DNA from: Mycobacterium colombiense CECT 3035
GTDB lineage: Bacteria > Actinomycetota > Actinomycetes > Mycobacteriales > Mycobacteriaceae
Length of the DNA: 64,000 nt
Assembly: GCF_002105755.1 (NCBI RefSeq)
Contig: NZ_CP020821.1
Span: 1,240,001 to 1,304,000 of the forward strand
Direction: 5' to 3'
Position 1 is the first letter of the stretch; each line of letters opens with the position of its first letter. This document shows positions 22,341-32,966 of the stretch, in pieces. Below the pieces are notes generated by a model that saw only the letters and a program-made list of their open reading frames with translations, did not search any database and was not told the DNA's origin. The position numbers and the translations under genes are program-made.

Positions 22341-22358
22341 ATGTGTAATCAAACACAT
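22341..22358 (-). promoter_or_regulatory. CRP-like palindrome upstream of ndh
   Basis: ATGTGTAATCAAACACAT is a perfect inverted repeat (ATGTGT/ACACAT, 6-bp spacer) containing TGTG-N8-CACA, the core of mycobacterial Crp (Rv3676-type) sites. It lies 94 bp upstream of ndh and faces no other promoter, since the neighbouring gene ends at 22435. Confidence 0.55.
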
Positions 22359-22434
22359 CGCCAGTATCACTGCTGGTCGTCGTACGTGATACTTGTCATG
22401 TCCGAGCGACCGGTCCGCCGAAGCGGCGAAATGC

Positions 22435-23352
22435 CTACAGCCCCACGAGCGGACGCAGCGCCGCGCCGGCCGCCTCGACGACGCCGGGCGTGTAGAACGG
22501 CAGGTTGATGATCACGCCGTCGATGCCGGCGTCGATCACCTTGGTCTTGATCTGATCGGCGACCGAATCCGGGGTGCCGACCACCATGCGCTCGGTCATC
22601 TCGGCCGGAATCTGGTCGAGGCTCGCGTTGTCGTCGATCAGCACCGTGGTCAGCGTGCTGGTTTCCAGGGTGGCGGGGTCGCGGCCCACCTCCTCGCAGG
22701 CCCGACGAACCGCGTCCAGCTTGCGCGGCAGCTCGTCGAAACCCGCGATCACGTTGAGGTGGTCGAAATGCCGTGCGGCGAGCGGGATCGTCTTCTTCTC
22801 GCCGCTGCCGCCGATCATCAGCGGAATGTGTTCCCGGAAGCGGGGATTGGCGAACGCCTCGCTGGTTTGGTACCACTTGCCCGAGACGGTGGCCCGCTCG
22901 CCCTTGATCATCGGCAGGATGATCTGCAGGGCCTCGTCGAGCCGGTTGAACCTGTCGGTGAAGGTGCCGAACTCGAAGCCCAGCTGTTCGTGCTCGAGCT
23001 CGAACCATCCGGTGCCGATCCCCAGGATCGCCCGCCCCTGGCTCACCACGTCGAGCGTCGTGATGGTCTTGGCGAGCAGGGACGGGTGGCGGTAGGTGTT
23101 GCCGGTGACCAGGGTGCCCAGCTGCACCCGCTCGGTGGCGGTGGCCAGTGCGCCCAGGGCGGTGTAGGCCTCCAGCATCGGCTGGTCCGGCGATCCCAGC
23201 ATCGGCAGTTGGTAGAAGTGGTCCATCACGAAAACCGAATCGAATCCGGCGGATTCGGCCTCGCGGGCCTGGGCGATGACGGTGGGGAAGAGTTGGTCAA
23301 CCCCGGTGCCGTAGGAGAAGTTGGGAATCTGCAGACCGAGTCGAATAGCCAC
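22435..23352 (-). CDS. F420-dependent/LLM-class oxidoreductase (Rv1855c-like)
   Basis: A 305-residue luciferase-like monooxygenase fold. LGLQIPNFSYGTGVDQLF at the start, AESAGFDSVFVMDHFY, RVQLGTLVTGNTYRHPSLLAK, AILGIGTGWFELEHEQLGF and the C-terminal ADQIKTKVIDAGIDGVIINL are characteristic of the F420-type LLM subgroup common in mycobacteria. Substrate unknown. The start at 23352 (MAIRLGLQIPNF) begins right at the first strand of the barrel. It is downstream of the SDR gene on the same strand (52-bp gap). Confidence 0.88.
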   Translation of the reverse strand: MAIRLGLQIPNFSYGTGVDQLFPTVIAQAREAESAGFDSVFVMDHFYQLPMLGSPDQPMLEAYTALGALATATERVQLGTLVTGNTYRHPSLLAKTITTLDVVSQGRAILGIGTGWFELEHEQLGFEFGTFTDRFNRLDEALQIILPMIKGERATVSGKWYQTSEAFANPRFREHIPLMIGGSGEKKTIPLAARHFDHLNVIAGFDELPRKLDAVRRACEEVGRDPATLETSTLTTVLIDDNASLDQIPAEMTERMVVGTPDSVADQIKTKVIDAGIDGVIINLPFYTPGVVEAAGAALRPLVGL

Positions 23353-23404
23353 GGGAATTACCGTAGCGATCGGCCCCGCCCGATAGAAGGTTGCGCGTTA
23401 CGCC

Positions 23405-24082
23405 TCAGGCGAAACGCGCCAGCGCGCCGTGACTCACGTGCAGCGTCTGACCGGTGATGTGGCGCGCCGCCGACGTGGTCAGGAACAAGGCCAACCGGGC
23501 GGCCTCCGCGGCCACCGGCGCCGGGGTGCGGGACAGTCCGTCGTAGCCGGCCTCGGCGCTGCGCCCACTGGCCACCACGTTGACCGTGATTCCGCGGGTG
23601 CCGAAGATGCCGGCCTGCCCTGCGGTCCAGTTCGACAGCGTGGCCTTGACGGCGGCGTCGGCGCTGCCCGCCGGCGGGTTCTCGGGCACCAGGCTGATGA
23701 TGGAGCCGCCCGAGCGCAGGTGATCGCCCACGGCCTGCACGGTCAACACCGCCGAAAGCACGGTCGCGTCAAGGGCATTGCGCCAAGCGCTGGCCGTGTC
23801 GGCGATCGAGTAGGTGCGCGGGTCGCCGGCTTCCCAGGCGGGGGCGGGCACGTTGACGATGGTGTCCAGATGATGCGGGAACAGCGGACGGGCCTCTTCG
23901 AGGCTGGCCGGGTCGGTGGTGTCGCAGACGATCGCCTCGACCTCGAGTTCTTTGGCGGCGATCTCCAGATCGCTCTTGCGCGCGCCCACCAGGGTCACTT
24001 TGTGGCCGTCATCGCGGAAGCTCTCGGCTACCGTGCGCCCCAGGTCCGTGTCTCCGCCGGTAACCAGCACCTCCACTGCCAT
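23405..24082 (-). CDS. Short-chain dehydrogenase-like protein with degenerate motifs (Rv1856c-like)
   Basis: A 225-residue Rossmann protein. VLVTGGDTDLGRTVAESFRD is a shifted version of the TGxxxGxG cofactor motif, and the C-terminal GITVNVVASGRS and ARHITGQTLHVSHG regions match SDR strand 6 and the end helix. The usual YxxxK catalytic pair is not evident (the region reads AAVKATLSNWTAGQAG), so activity as a dehydrogenase is uncertain. Likely cotranscribed with the downstream LLM-class gene. Confidence 0.82.
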   Translation of the reverse strand: MAVEVLVTGGDTDLGRTVAESFRDDGHKVTLVGARKSDLEIAAKELEVEAIVCDTTDPASLEEARPLFPHHLDTIVNVPAPAWEAGDPRTYSIADTASAWRNALDATVLSAVLTVQAVGDHLRSGGSIISLVPENPPAGSADAAVKATLSNWTAGQAGIFGTRGITVNVVASGRSAEAGYDGLSRTPAPVAAEAARLALFLTTSAARHITGQTLHVSHGALARFA

Positions 24083-24276
24083 GACCTCCTCGTGTCCACG
24101 CGCGTTATGGCATCAATTCCCACATATGTTACTGGACAGTAGCTAGTCGGCGAAACTTTCGCCGGCGCGACGCGCGGATCATTTGCGTAACTATTCGGCC
24201 GCTGCTTTCCCGGGCACTTTCTTGCGGCGATTCAACCGCCGAGCGGACCGCATCATCGGCGGGCTAGGGTGCATCC

Positions 24277-25056
24277 ATGCGTCGGATCGGGATCCTGGCC
24301 GCTGTGGTTTCGACGGTGCTGACGGCGGGCCTGATCGGGTGCGGTTCGAAGTCGCCCCATTCGCAGACCTCGTCGACGTCCGGCGGCAAGATCATGGTGT
24401 TCGCCGCGGCGTCGCTCAAGCCGTCATTCACCCAGATCGGCCGGCAGTTCAAGGACCAGAACCCGGGCGTCGGCGTCGACTTCGAGTTCGCCGGCTCCTC
24501 CGACCTGGCGACCCAGCTGACGCAGGGCGCGACGGCCGACGTCTTCGCCTCGGCCGACACCGCGCAGATGGACGCCGTCGGCAAGGCCGGCCTGCTGAAC
24601 GGCAACCCGACGAACTTCGCGTCGAACACCCTGGCCATCGTCACCGCGCCCGGCAATCCGAAGAAGATCGGCTCCTTCGCCGACCTGGCCAGGCCGGGCC
24701 TCAACGTGGTGACCTGTCAGCAGCCGGTGCCGTGCGGGGCGGCGACCCACCGCGTCGAGGACAACACCGGGGTGCGCCTCAACCCGGTCAGCGAGGAGCT
24801 CAGCGTGACCGACGCACTGAACAAGGTCACCAGCGGCCAGGCCGACGCCGCGCTGGTCTACGTCACCGACGCCAAGTCGGCGGGCGCCAAGGTCGCGACC
24901 GTGAACTTCCCGGAGGCCGCCGGCGCGGTGAACGTCTATCCCATCGGTGTGCTGAAGAAGGCGCCGCTCGCCGCGCAGGCGCAGAAGTTCGTCGACCTGG
25001 TCACCTCGCCGACCGGGCAGCAGATCCTGGCTCAGGCCGGCTTCGCGAAACCCTGA
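24277..25056 (+). CDS. modA: Molybdate ABC transporter substrate-binding lipoprotein
   Basis: The 259-residue product has an N-terminal lipoprotein signal (lipobox LIGC, acylated cysteine at residue 22). The ModA fold follows: [51 protein letters not shown] and the later [13 protein letters not shown] and [10 protein letters not shown]. It captures molybdate outside the membrane for ModBC. First gene of modABC, 7 bp before modB. Confidence 0.94.
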   Translation: MRRIGILAAVVSTVLTAGLIGCGSKSPHSQTSSTSGGKIMVFAAASLKPSFTQIGRQFKDQNPGVGVDFEFAGSSDLATQLTQGATADVFASADTAQMDAVGKAGLLNGNPTNFASNTLAIVTAPGNPKKIGSFADLARPGLNVVTCQQPVPCGAATHRVEDNTGVRLNPVSEELSVTDALNKVTSGQADAALVYVTDAKSAGAKVATVNFPEAAGAVNVYPIGVLKKAPLAAQAQKFVDLVTSPTGQQILAQAGFAKP

Positions 25057-25063
25057 CCCCACC

Positions 25064-25857
25064 ATGCACCGGCCGACGGATCTGCCCCGCTGGGTGTATG
25101 TCCCCGCGGCCGTGGGCACCGCCTTCGTTCTGCTGCCGTTGCTGGCCATCGCGGTCAAGGTCGACTGGCCGCATTTCGCGTCCTTGATCAGCAGCTCATC
25201 GTCGCGCACGGCGTTGTTGCTGAGCCTGAAGACCGCCGCCGCCAGTACGGTGCTGTGCCTGGTACTGGGGGTGCCAATGGCGCTGGTGCTGGCGCGCAGC
25301 ACGGCGCGCGTGATCCGGCTGCTGCGGCCGCTGATCCTGCTGCCGCTGGTGCTGCCGCCGGTGGTGGGCGGAATCGCGTTGCTGTACGCGTTCGGCCGGT
25401 TGGGGCTGCTGGGCCGCTACCTGGAAGCCGCCGGTGTCAGCATCGCGTTCAGCACCACCGCCGTGGTGCTGGCACAGACGTTCGTCTCGCTGCCGTTCCT
25501 GGTGATCTCCCTGGAGGGCGCCGCGCGCACGGCCGGCGCGGACTTCGAGCTGGTGGCCGCGACGCTGGGGCGCGCCCGAGCGTCGTGTGGTGGCGCGTCA
25601 CCCTGCCGCTGTTGCTGCCGGGTCTGGTGTCGGGGGCGGTGCTGGCCTTCGCCCGCTCGCTGGGCGAGTTCGGCGCAACGCTGACGTTCGCCGGATCCCG
25701 GCAGGGGGTGACCCGCACGCTGCCGCTGGAGATCTATCTGCAACGGGTCACCGACGCCAATGCCGCTGTGGCGCTGTCGATCCTGTTGGTGGCGGTGGCG
25801 GCCCTGGTGGTCTTGGGCCTGGGCACCCGCCGGCTGACCGGAACCGGGCAGACATGA
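25064..25857 (+). pseudogene. modB: Molybdate ABC transporter permease, frameshifted
   Basis: The first part (25064 to about 25567) encodes membrane helices typical of ModB, including [20 protein letters not shown] and [20 protein letters not shown]. After LVAATLG the frame is lost. Adding one G to the run at 25567-25570 restores [19 protein letters not shown], the EAA-type loop that contacts the ATPase, then [17 protein letters not shown] and a stop at 25855-25857 overlapping the modC ATG. Restored length is about 264, the family norm. As read, the protein loses its coupling loop and last helices. Homopolymer error is a strong alternative to real loss. Confidence 0.87.
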
Positions 25858-26957
25858 GCGAATTGCAGCTGCGCGCGGCCGTCGCGGACCGCCACGTGGA
25901 CGTGGAGTTCTCGGTGTCCGCGGGCGAGGTACTCGCCGTGCTCGGCCCCAACGGCGCGGGCAAATCGACCGTCCTGCATGTCATTGCGGGGTTACTTCGT
26001 CCGGACGACGGGGTGGTGCGGCTGGGAGACCGGGTCCTGACCGACACCGCGGCCGGGATCCACGTGGCGACGCACGACCGCCGGGTCGGGCTGCTGCTGC
26101 AGGACGCGTTGCTGTTCCCGCACATGAGCGTTGCCGCCAACGTCGCCTTCGGACCGCACAGCCGGCGTGCGCGGTGGCACCCGGCGCGCGCCGCCCGGGC
26201 GGCGACCGCGCTGCGCTGGCTGCGCGAGGTGGACGCCGAACGCTTCGCCGACCGGAAGCCGCGACAGCTGTCCGGCGGGCAGGCCCAGCGGGTCGCGATC
26301 GCCCGGGCGCTGGCGGCCGAACCCGACGTGTTGTTGCTCGACGAACCGCTGGCCGGGCTCGACGTCGCCGCGGCCGCGGCGATCCGGGCGGTGTTGCGCA
26401 AGGTCATCACCCGCATCGGCTGCTCGGCGATCCTGGTCACCCACGACCTGCTGGACGTGTTCACCCTGGCCGATCGGGTGCTGGTGCTGGAATCCGGCGC
26501 GATCGCCGAAATCGGCCCGGTGCCCGAGGTTCTCACCGCGCCCCGCAGTCATTTCGCGGCCCGCATCGCGGGCATCAACCTGGTGAATGGCACCGTCGAT
26601 CGCGACGGCTCGCTGCGCGCGGGCTCCGGTGACCGTTGGCATGCGGCGCCGCCGGAGAGCGGCGAACGGTTCTCGACGGACCAGCATGCGATCGCGGTGT
26701 TCCCGCCGACGGCGGTGGCGGTCTATCGCGAGCGCCCGCACGGCAGCCCCCGAAACACCGTTGAGGTCACCGTGGCCGAGATGGACGTCCGCGGGCCGGC
26801 GGTGTTGGTGCGCGGGGCGCAGCAGCCCGACGGCGCCCCGGGCCTGGCCGCGGAGATCACCGTCGACGCCGCATCCGAGTTGCACATGGCGCCCGGCGAT
26901 CGAGTGTGGTTCTCGGTCAAGGCCCACGAGGTGGCGCTGCATCCCGCTGCGCGCTGA
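25854..26957 (+). CDS. modC: Molybdate ABC transporter ATP-binding protein
   Basis: A 367-residue ATPase. Walker [10 protein letters not shown] is at about residue 33-41, the ABC signature [15 protein letters not shown] at about 140, Walker [14 protein letters not shown] and the switch His in ILVTHD. A C-terminal molybdate-binding (Mop/TOBE) domain runs from about 290 ([36 protein letters not shown]). The ATG overlaps the modB stop (ATGA). Its intactness argues that modB is not under relaxed selection. Confidence 0.95.
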   Translation: MSELQLRAAVADRHVDVEFSVSAGEVLAVLGPNGAGKSTVLHVIAGLLRPDDGVVRLGDRVLTDTAAGIHVATHDRRVGLLLQDALLFPHMSVAANVAFGPHSRRARWHPARAARAATALRWLREVDAERFADRKPRQLSGGQAQRVAIARALAAEPDVLLLDEPLAGLDVAAAAAIRAVLRKVITRIGCSAILVTHDLLDVFTLADRVLVLESGAIAEIGPVPEVLTAPRSHFAARIAGINLVNGTVDRDGSLRAGSGDRWHAAPPESGERFSTDQHAIAVFPPTAVAVYRERPHGSPRNTVEVTVAEMDVRGPAVLVRGAQQPDGAPGLAAEITVDAASELHMAPGDRVWFSVKAHEVALHPAAR

Positions 26958-27080
26958 GCCGCCGAACGCCACGGCGTCGCGTCCCGGAAAGATTGCACAT
27001 TGGCAACATCGGTAAATCCGCGCTGCATTCGTCCGCAATGCATCCTTGCGTCACAGCGGTAACACGGTAGGTTCGTCGCC

Positions 27081-28135
27081 ATGGAGCAGGTGGATCCGAC
27101 CTCGACCCGTCGCAAAGGACTGTGGACGACGCTGGCAATCACCACGGTGACCGGTGCCAGCGCAGTCGCCATCGCGTTGCCGGCGACTTCCAGCGCCGAC
27201 CCCGAGGTGCCGACCCCGGTCCCGCCGACCACGGCCACGGCCCCGCCGGGGGCACCGGCGACGAACGCGCCGCCGGCCGCCCAGGCGCCGAATGGGCAAC
27301 CGGCACCGGGCGATCCCAATGCCGTCCCGCCGCCACCGGCCAACCCCAACGGCGCACCACCGCCGCCCGTCGACCCGAATGCGCCGCCGCCTCCACCGGC
27401 TGACCCGAACGCCGGGCGGATCACCAACGCGGTCGGGGGCTTCAGCTACGTCCTCCCCGCCGGCTGGGTGGAGTCCGACGCGTCGCACCTCGACTACGGT
27501 TCGGCGCTGCTGAGCAAGGTCACCGGCCCGCCGCCGATGCCCGACCAGCCACCGGCGGTCGCCAACGACACCCGCATCGTGATGGGCCGCCTGGACCAAA
27601 AGCTGTACGCCAGTGCGGAAGCCGACAATGGCAAGGCCGCGGTGCGGCTGGGCTCGGACATGGGCGAGTTCTTCATGCCCTATCCCGGCACCCGGATCAA
27701 CCAGGAAGCCACCCCGCTCAGCGGGAGCAACGGAAGCACCGGCAGCGCGTCATACTACGAAGTCAAGTTCAGCGATGCCTCCAAGCCGAACGGCCAGATC
27801 TGGACGGGCGTCATCGGTTCCGCCAACGGTGGGACCGCCCAACGCTGGTTCGTGGTGTGGCTCGGAACCTCGAACGACCCGGTCGACCGGGGTGCGGCCA
27901 AGGCGCTCACCGAGTCGATCCAGGCGTGGACACCGCCCGCGGCCCCGCCGGCCGCTCCGGGAGCCCCGCGGCCCCGGGTGCGCCGGGAACAGCGACGGCT
28001 CCCGGCGCGCCGGCACCGGCGCCCGCCGCTCCCGCCGCGCCCGGGGCACCGGCGCCGGTTCCGGGTGGCGCGCCGGCCTCCTCCGAGGTCAGCCCGCCGC
28101 CCACACCCGCACCGCAGCAGACCTTCTCGGCCTGA
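27081..28135 (+). pseudogene. apa: Alanine/proline-rich secreted glycoprotein (Apa), frameshifted near the C-terminus
   Basis: Secreted O-mannosylated antigen, also called ModD, and a fibronectin-binding adhesin in other mycobacteria. N-terminal signal peptide ends near [11 protein letters not shown] Pro/Ala/Asn-rich linker follows, then the conserved core [37 protein letters not shown] and [14 protein letters not shown]. The Pro/Ala tail shifts frame: adding one C near 27964-27967 restores [17 protein letters not shown] and the ending APQQTFSA with a stop at 28133-28135. Unrepaired, an Arg-rich out-of-frame tail runs to 28595 across the next gene. No frameshift is seen in the core. Confidence 0.86.
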
Positions 28136-28235
28136 CGGCGCCGCCCGGGCGGGCCGCCGCAACCGAAACCGACTGGTCAACCGTCTCCATTTCGGCGCTC
28201 ATTTCGTGACCCAAACTGGGTATACCGAAGTGACG

Positions 28236-28257
28236 GCCCAGCAAATAGCTGGGCTTT
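28236..28257 (+). terminator. Hairpin between apa and the small membrane protein gene
   Basis: GCCCAGC (28236-28242), loop AAATA, GCTGGGC (28248-28254), then TTT. A compact seven-bp stem about 100 bp past apa and 25 bp before the next start codon. It could terminate apa transcription or sit in the next gene's leader. Confidence 0.55.
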
Positions 28258-28281
28258 GCCAGCGATTGCGAGGAGACTCTC

Positions 28282-28587
28282 ATGACCGTCATGGCAGCTA
28301 CCGAATACCTTGCTTTGAACCTGAACGGGAAAACAGGCATCGGGTGGATCGGTTACATCATCATCGGCGGTATAGCCGGCTTCCTCGCGAGCAAGATCGT
28401 GAAGGGTGGTGGATCCGGCATCCTGATGGACATCGTCATCGGCGTTGTGGGAGCGTTTGTCGCAGGTCTTGTCCTCAATCTCTTAGGCGTCGACGTCAAC
28501 AGCGGTGGCTACTGGTTCACTTTCTTCGTTGCCCTGGGTGGTGCCGTTGTGCTGCTTTGGCTATCGCGCCTAGCCCGGAGAACATAG
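28282..28587 (+). CDS. GlsB/YeaQ/YmgE-family small membrane protein (Rv1861-like)
   Basis: A 101-residue protein with three hydrophobic helices. [40 protein letters not shown] and [20 protein letters not shown] follow the family pattern of glycine-rich helices with basic turns. The family (transglycosylase-associated protein) has no firm function; some members are stress-induced. AGGAG lies six bases upstream of the ATG. Confidence 0.85.
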   Translation: MTVMAATEYLALNLNGKTGIGWIGYIIIGGIAGFLASKIVKGGGSGILMDIVIGVVGAFVAGLVLNLLGVDVNSGGYWFTFFVALGGAVVLLWLSRLARRT

Positions 28588-28633
28588 CCGCTTAACCCGT
28601 TGCGGCCGTGGTGGTTAGCGGCATGATGGATTG

Positions 28634-29662
28634 ATGCCTCCACCGGTGACCACCACGGCAATGCGCGCCTGGCGCGTGCGTCGACCCGGGCCGATGAACA
28701 CCGGCCCACTGGAGCTGGTCACCGCCGAGGTTCCACACCCCGGCCCCTCCGAACTGCTGGTGGCGGTGCGTGCCTGCGGTGTCTGTCGCACCGACCTGCA
28801 CGTCACCGAAGGGGACCTGCCGGTGCACCGCGACCGGGTCACTCCGGGCCACGAGGTGGTCGGTGAGGTCATCAAGATGGGGGAGCAGGCCGGCGACGAA
28901 TTCCGGGTGGGGGACCGGGTCGGCATCGCGTGGCTGCGCCACACCTGCGGCGCGTGCGCATACTGCCGTCGCGGCGACGAGAACCTGTGCCCCCATTCCC
29001 GTTACACCGGTTGGGACGCCGACGGCGGATACGCCGAATTCGCCACCGTCCCGGCCGCTTTCGCTCACCCGCTGCCGAGCGGCTACAGCGACAGCGAGCT
29101 GGCGCCCCTGCTGTGCGCGGGCATCATCGGCTACCGCTCGCTACAGCGCGCCGAGCTGCCGCCCGGCGGCCGCCTGGGCCTCTACGGCTTCGGTGGCAGC
29201 GCGCACATCACCGCGCAGGTGGCGTTGGCGCAGGGCGCTGAGGTGCACGTGATGACCCGCGGATCCGAGGCCCAGCAACTGGCATTGCAGCTCGGCGCGG
29301 CGTCGGCGCAGGGCGCGGCCGACCCGCCGCCGGTGCCGCTGGACGCCGCGATTCTGTTTGCGCCGGTGGGTGAATTGGTGCTGCCCGCGCTGGAAGCGCT
29401 GGACCGCGGCGGCACCCTGGCGATCGCGGGGATCCACCTGTCCGACATCCCACCCCTGAACTACCAGCGTCACCTGTTCCAGGAACGCCAGGTCCGGTCG
29501 GTCACCTCCAACACCCGGGCGGACGCGCGGGCCTTCCTGGACTTCGCGAGTAAGCACCACATCGAGGTGACGACGCCGGAATATCCGCTGGGGCAGGCGG
29601 ATCGGGCGCTGGCGGATTTGAGTGCGGGCCGCATCGCCGGTGCGGCGGTGCTGCTGGTCTGA
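28634..29662 (+). CDS. adhA: Zinc-dependent alcohol dehydrogenase (AdhA/Rv1862-like)
   Basis: A 342-residue MDR-family alcohol dehydrogenase. Catalytic zinc ligands lie in [12 protein letters not shown] and PGHEVVGEV; the structural zinc cluster is [27 protein letters not shown] supplies the third catalytic cysteine and [18 protein letters not shown] the NAD(P)-binding fold. An ATG at 28634 is preferred to the in-frame TTG one codon earlier. Physiological substrate unknown. Confidence 0.92.
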   Translation: MPPPVTTTAMRAWRVRRPGPMNTGPLELVTAEVPHPGPSELLVAVRACGVCRTDLHVTEGDLPVHRDRVTPGHEVVGEVIKMGEQAGDEFRVGDRVGIAWLRHTCGACAYCRRGDENLCPHSRYTGWDADGGYAEFATVPAAFAHPLPSGYSDSELAPLLCAGIIGYRSLQRAELPPGGRLGLYGFGGSAHITAQVALAQGAEVHVMTRGSEAQQLALQLGAASAQGAADPPPVPLDAAILFAPVGELVLPALEALDRGGTLAIAGIHLSDIPPLNYQRHLFQERQVRSVTSNTRADARAFLDFASKHHIEVTTPEYPLGQADRALADLSAGRIAGAAVLLV

Positions 29663-29669
29663 TCCGCTC

Positions 29670-30431
29670 TCAGGTGGACAGGTGCCACACCAGGGCGGCG
29701 GCCAGCGCGCCGAGCCCGTTCAGCGACCAGTGCAACGCGATCGGTGCGATCAGGCTGCCGCTGCGCCGGCGCAGCCAGCTGAAGACGAATCCGGCGGCGC
29801 CCGTCGCCAGCACGGCCCCGGTCACCCCGGCCATCATGCCCACGATTCCGCCACCGAACAGCCGGGTGAAGCCGACGTTGGTGCTGGTCAGACCGAGCGA
29901 CGTGGCGACATGCCACAGCCCGAACAGCAGCGAACCCGCCAGCGCCACGCCACGAAAGCCCCAGGCCCGGTTGAGCGCGCCGTGCAGGACGCCCCGGAAC
30001 GCCAGCTCCTCGGGGATGACGGTCTGCAGCGGGATGACGACCATTGAGGCGATCATCGCCCCGGAGATCGTGGCGTAGCGGTTGTTCAAAAACAGGGGCC
30101 GGGTCTCCGGCAGCAGCACGCCCACCGCGATCACCGACGCGACGACGGCCACGGCGGCCACCGCGTAGCCCATGCCGGGCTTCCAGTGCTCGCGGCCCAG
30201 GCCGAGGTCCGCCCAGGCCAGGCCCCGCCAGCGCATCAAGACGACCAGTCCGACGGCCGCGGCCGGGACGGTCGCGATGCTCGCCCACGGGGTGGTGAAG
30301 TGCGCGATCAGGTTGGTCAGCACCAAGACCACGACGACGACGGCGATGTCGAGATGGATCCGGAATCGGTGCAGCGCCGAGAGCTGTGACGTCGCGGGCT
30401 GGATATCGGCTGTCCCGGTGGCGTCAAGCAT
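29670..30431 (-). CDS. CPBP-family intramembrane metalloprotease (Rv1863c-like)
   Basis: A 253-residue multi-pass membrane protein. CPBP/Abi motifs are clear: IPEELAFRGVLHGAL (EExxxR), LLFGLWHVATSL (FxxxH) and a final PIALHWSLNGLG (HxxxN/D). Related proteins process prenylated or bacteriocin-type substrates, but most bacterial members have unknown targets. It converges on adhA with 7 bp between the stops. Confidence 0.9.
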   Translation of the reverse strand: MLDATGTADIQPATSQLSALHRFRIHLDIAVVVVVLVLTNLIAHFTTPWASIATVPAAAVGLVVLMRWRGLAWADLGLGREHWKPGMGYAVAAVAVVASVIAVGVLLPETRPLFLNNRYATISGAMIASMVVIPLQTVIPEELAFRGVLHGALNRAWGFRGVALAGSLLFGLWHVATSLGLTSTNVGFTRLFGGGIVGMMAGVTGAVLATGAAGFVFSWLRRRSGSLIAPIALHWSLNGLGALAAALVWHLST

Positions 30432-30518
30432 CCGACCAGTTTACCGGCGCCACAGCGACCGACCGGGTTGCTCGCGTCACTCGCTCGACTCCCAATCCGA
30501 CGGGTCGTCTCGCTCCCA

Positions 30519-32924
30519 TCACTCACTACGCTCGTTCTGCTCGCTCGACTCCCAGGTCCAGCCGGCGATCTTCGGGTCGTCCTCCCCGTGCTCTCGGGTG
30601 TACATCCGCGCGGCCAGGCGGGCGTCGACCATCCGCTGCCGCAGCAGGGCGGCGCGACTGGCCAGCCCGTCCACCCGGTCGATGACGTCCATGACCAGGT
30701 GGAAGCGATCCAGGTCGTTGAGCATCACCATGTCGAAGGGCGTCGTCGTGGTGCCGCGCTCCTTGAAGCCGCGGACATGCAGGTGCGCGTGGTTGGTGCG
30801 GCTGTAGGTGAGCCGATGGATCAGCCACGGGTAGCCGTGGTAGGCGAAGATGACCGGCTTGTCGCGGGTGAACAGCGCGTCGAACTCGCGGTCCGGCAGG
30901 CCGTGCGGGTGCTCGGAGTCCGGCTGCAGCCGCATCAGGTCGACGACGTTGATCACCCGGACGCCCAGCTCCGGCAGTTCGCGGCGCAGGATGTCGGCGG
31001 CGGCGAGCGTCTCCAGCGTGGGGATGTCGCCGGCGCAGGCCAGCACCACGTCGGGCTCGTCGGTGGCCGTGCTGGCCCAAGGCCAGATGCCCAGGCCGCG
31101 GGTGCAGTGCGCGATCGCGGAGTCCATGTCGAGGTAGGCCAGCGCCGGCTGCTTGCCGGCGACGATGACGTTGATGTAGTCGCGGCTGCGCAGGCAGTGA
31201 TCGGCCACGGAGAGCAGCGTGTTGCCGTCCGGCGGCAGGTAGACGCGGGTCAGCTCCGGCCGCTTGTTGGCGACGAGGTCGATGAAGCCCGGGTCCTGAT
31301 GGGACGCGCCGTTGTGGTCCTGACGCCAGACGTGGGAGCTGAGCAGATAGTTCAGCGACGCGATCGGCCGCCGCCACGGCAATTCCCTGCTGGTGGCAAG
31401 CCATTTCGCATGCTGGTTGAGCATGGAGTCGACGATGTGCACGAACGCCTCGTAGCAGTTGAACAGCCCGTGCCGCCCGGTCAACAGGTAGCCCTCCAGC
31501 CAGCCCTGGCACAGGTGCTCGGAGAGCACCTCCATCACGCGGCCGTCGGGCGCCAGGTGCTCGTCGTCGGGCTCGACCTCCGAAAGCCACACCTTGTCGG
31601 TCGACCCGAAGACGGCGTCGAGCCGATTGGAGGCCGTCTCGTCGGGTCCCATCAGCCGGAACCGGTCCCGGTTGCGGGCGATCACGTCGCGCAGGAATGC
31701 GCCCAGCACCCGGGTGGCCTCGTGGGTGGCCGCCGCCGGGCGCTCGACGGACACGGCGTAATCGCGAAAGTCCGGCAGGTCCAGATCGTGCAGCAGCAGG
31801 CCGCCGTTGGCGTGCGGGTTGGCGCTCATCCGGCGATCGCCCTGGGGCGCCAGCGCGCGCAGCTCGTCACGCAGCCTGCCGTTGTCGTCGAAAAGCTGCT
31901 CGGGCGCGTAGCTGCGCAGCCAGTCCTCGAGCTGGGCGCGGTGGTCGGGATTGTCGTGCGTCTGGGACAGCGGCACCTGATGTGAGCGCCAGGTGCCCTC
32001 GACCTTCTTGCCGTCCACCACCTTGGGCCCCGTCCACCCCTTGGGCGTGCGCAGCACGATCATCGGCCACACCGGTCGCTGCGCCTGGCCGCCGCCGCGG
32101 GCCGCGCCCTGGATGGCCGCGATGTCGTCGAAGGCGTCGTCGAGCGCGGCGGCCAGCTGCCGGTGCACGTCGGCCGGGTCGTCGCCCGCGACCGTGATCG
32201 GCCGGTAGCCGTAGCCGCGCAACAACGACTCCAGCTCGTCGTGCGGGATGCGGGCCAGCACCGTCGGGTTGGCGATCTTGTAGCCGTTGAGCGCCAGGAT
32301 GGGCAGCACGGCGCCGTCGGTCACCGGGTTGAGGAACTTGTTCGAGTGCCAGCTGGCGGCCAGTGGCCCGGTCTCGGCCTCGCCGTCACCGACGACGCAG
32401 GCCACCACCAGGTACGGGTTGTCCAGGGCAGCGCCGTACGCGTGCACCAGCGCGTAGCCGAGCTCACCGCCCTCGTGGATGGAGCCGGGCGTCTGGGCCG
32501 CCACGTGGCTGGGGATGCCGCCGGGGAAGGAGAACTGCCGGAACAGCTTGCGCAGCCCCTCGGCGTCCTCCTCGATGCCGGTGTACACCTCGCTGTAGGT
32601 GCCTTCCAGGTAGGCGTTGGCGACCAGCCCGGGGCCGCCGTGACCCGGCCCGGTCACGTAGATGACGTCCGCGTCGCGGTTGCGGATGATCCGGTTCAGG
32701 TGGGCATAGACGAGGTTGAGCCCGGGCGTGGTGCCCCAGTGCCCCAGCAGCCGCGGTTTGACGTGCTCGGTGGCCAGCGGCTCGGTGAGCAGCGGGTTGT
32801 CCAGGAGGTAGATCTGCCCGACCGACAGATAGTTGGCGGCGCGCCAGTACTTGTCGAGCAGAGCGAGTTCGTCGTCGGAGAGCGGAGATTCGGTGGGCGC
32901 GGGGGTTCGGGTTTCTAGGCTCAC
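30519..32924 (-). CDS. xfp: Xylulose-5-phosphate/fructose-6-phosphate phosphoketolase
   Basis: The 801-residue TPP enzyme cleaves xylulose 5-phosphate or fructose 6-phosphate with phosphate to acetyl phosphate plus an aldose phosphate. Landmarks: [79 protein letters not shown] (TPP-binding) and [19 protein letters not shown] in the pyrimidine domain. Full family length. The M. tuberculosis gene order has no counterpart here as I recall it. The last ten codons are echoed by a direct repeat 60 bp downstream. Confidence 0.95.
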   Translation of the reverse strand: MSLETRTPAPTESPLSDDELALLDKYWRAANYLSVGQIYLLDNPLLTEPLATEHVKPRLLGHWGTTPGLNLVYAHLNRIIRNRDADVIYVTGPGHGGPGLVANAYLEGTYSEVYTGIEEDAEGLRKLFRQFSFPGGIPSHVAAQTPGSIHEGGELGYALVHAYGAALDNPYLVVACVVGDGEAETGPLAASWHSNKFLNPVTDGAVLPILALNGYKIANPTVLARIPHDELESLLRGYGYRPITVAGDDPADVHRQLAAALDDAFDDIAAIQGAARGGGQAQRPVWPMIVLRTPKGWTGPKVVDGKKVEGTWRSHQVPLSQTHDNPDHRAQLEDWLRSYAPEQLFDDNGRLRDELRALAPQGDRRMSANPHANGGLLLHDLDLPDFRDYAVSVERPAAATHEATRVLGAFLRDVIARNRDRFRLMGPDETASNRLDAVFGSTDKVWLSEVEPDDEHLAPDGRVMEVLSEHLCQGWLEGYLLTGRHGLFNCYEAFVHIVDSMLNQHAKWLATSRELPWRRPIASLNYLLSSHVWRQDHNGASHQDPGFIDLVANKRPELTRVYLPPDGNTLLSVADHCLRSRDYINVIVAGKQPALAYLDMDSAIAHCTRGLGIWPWASTATDEPDVVLACAGDIPTLETLAAADILRRELPELGVRVINVVDLMRLQPDSEHPHGLPDREFDALFTRDKPVIFAYHGYPWLIHRLTYSRTNHAHLHVRGFKERGTTTTPFDMVMLNDLDRFHLVMDVIDRVDGLASRAALLRQRMVDARLAARMYTREHGEDDPKIAGWTWESSEQNERSE

Positions 32925-32966
32925 CCGCCCGATTGTGCGCGCCTTGGGCGAACAATGCTCGTGCGA

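Noticed and set aside
27750..28180. Minus-strand frames over the end of apa
   Set aside because: They mirror Pro/Ala-rich codons; the conserved Apa core and restored tail are on the plus strand.
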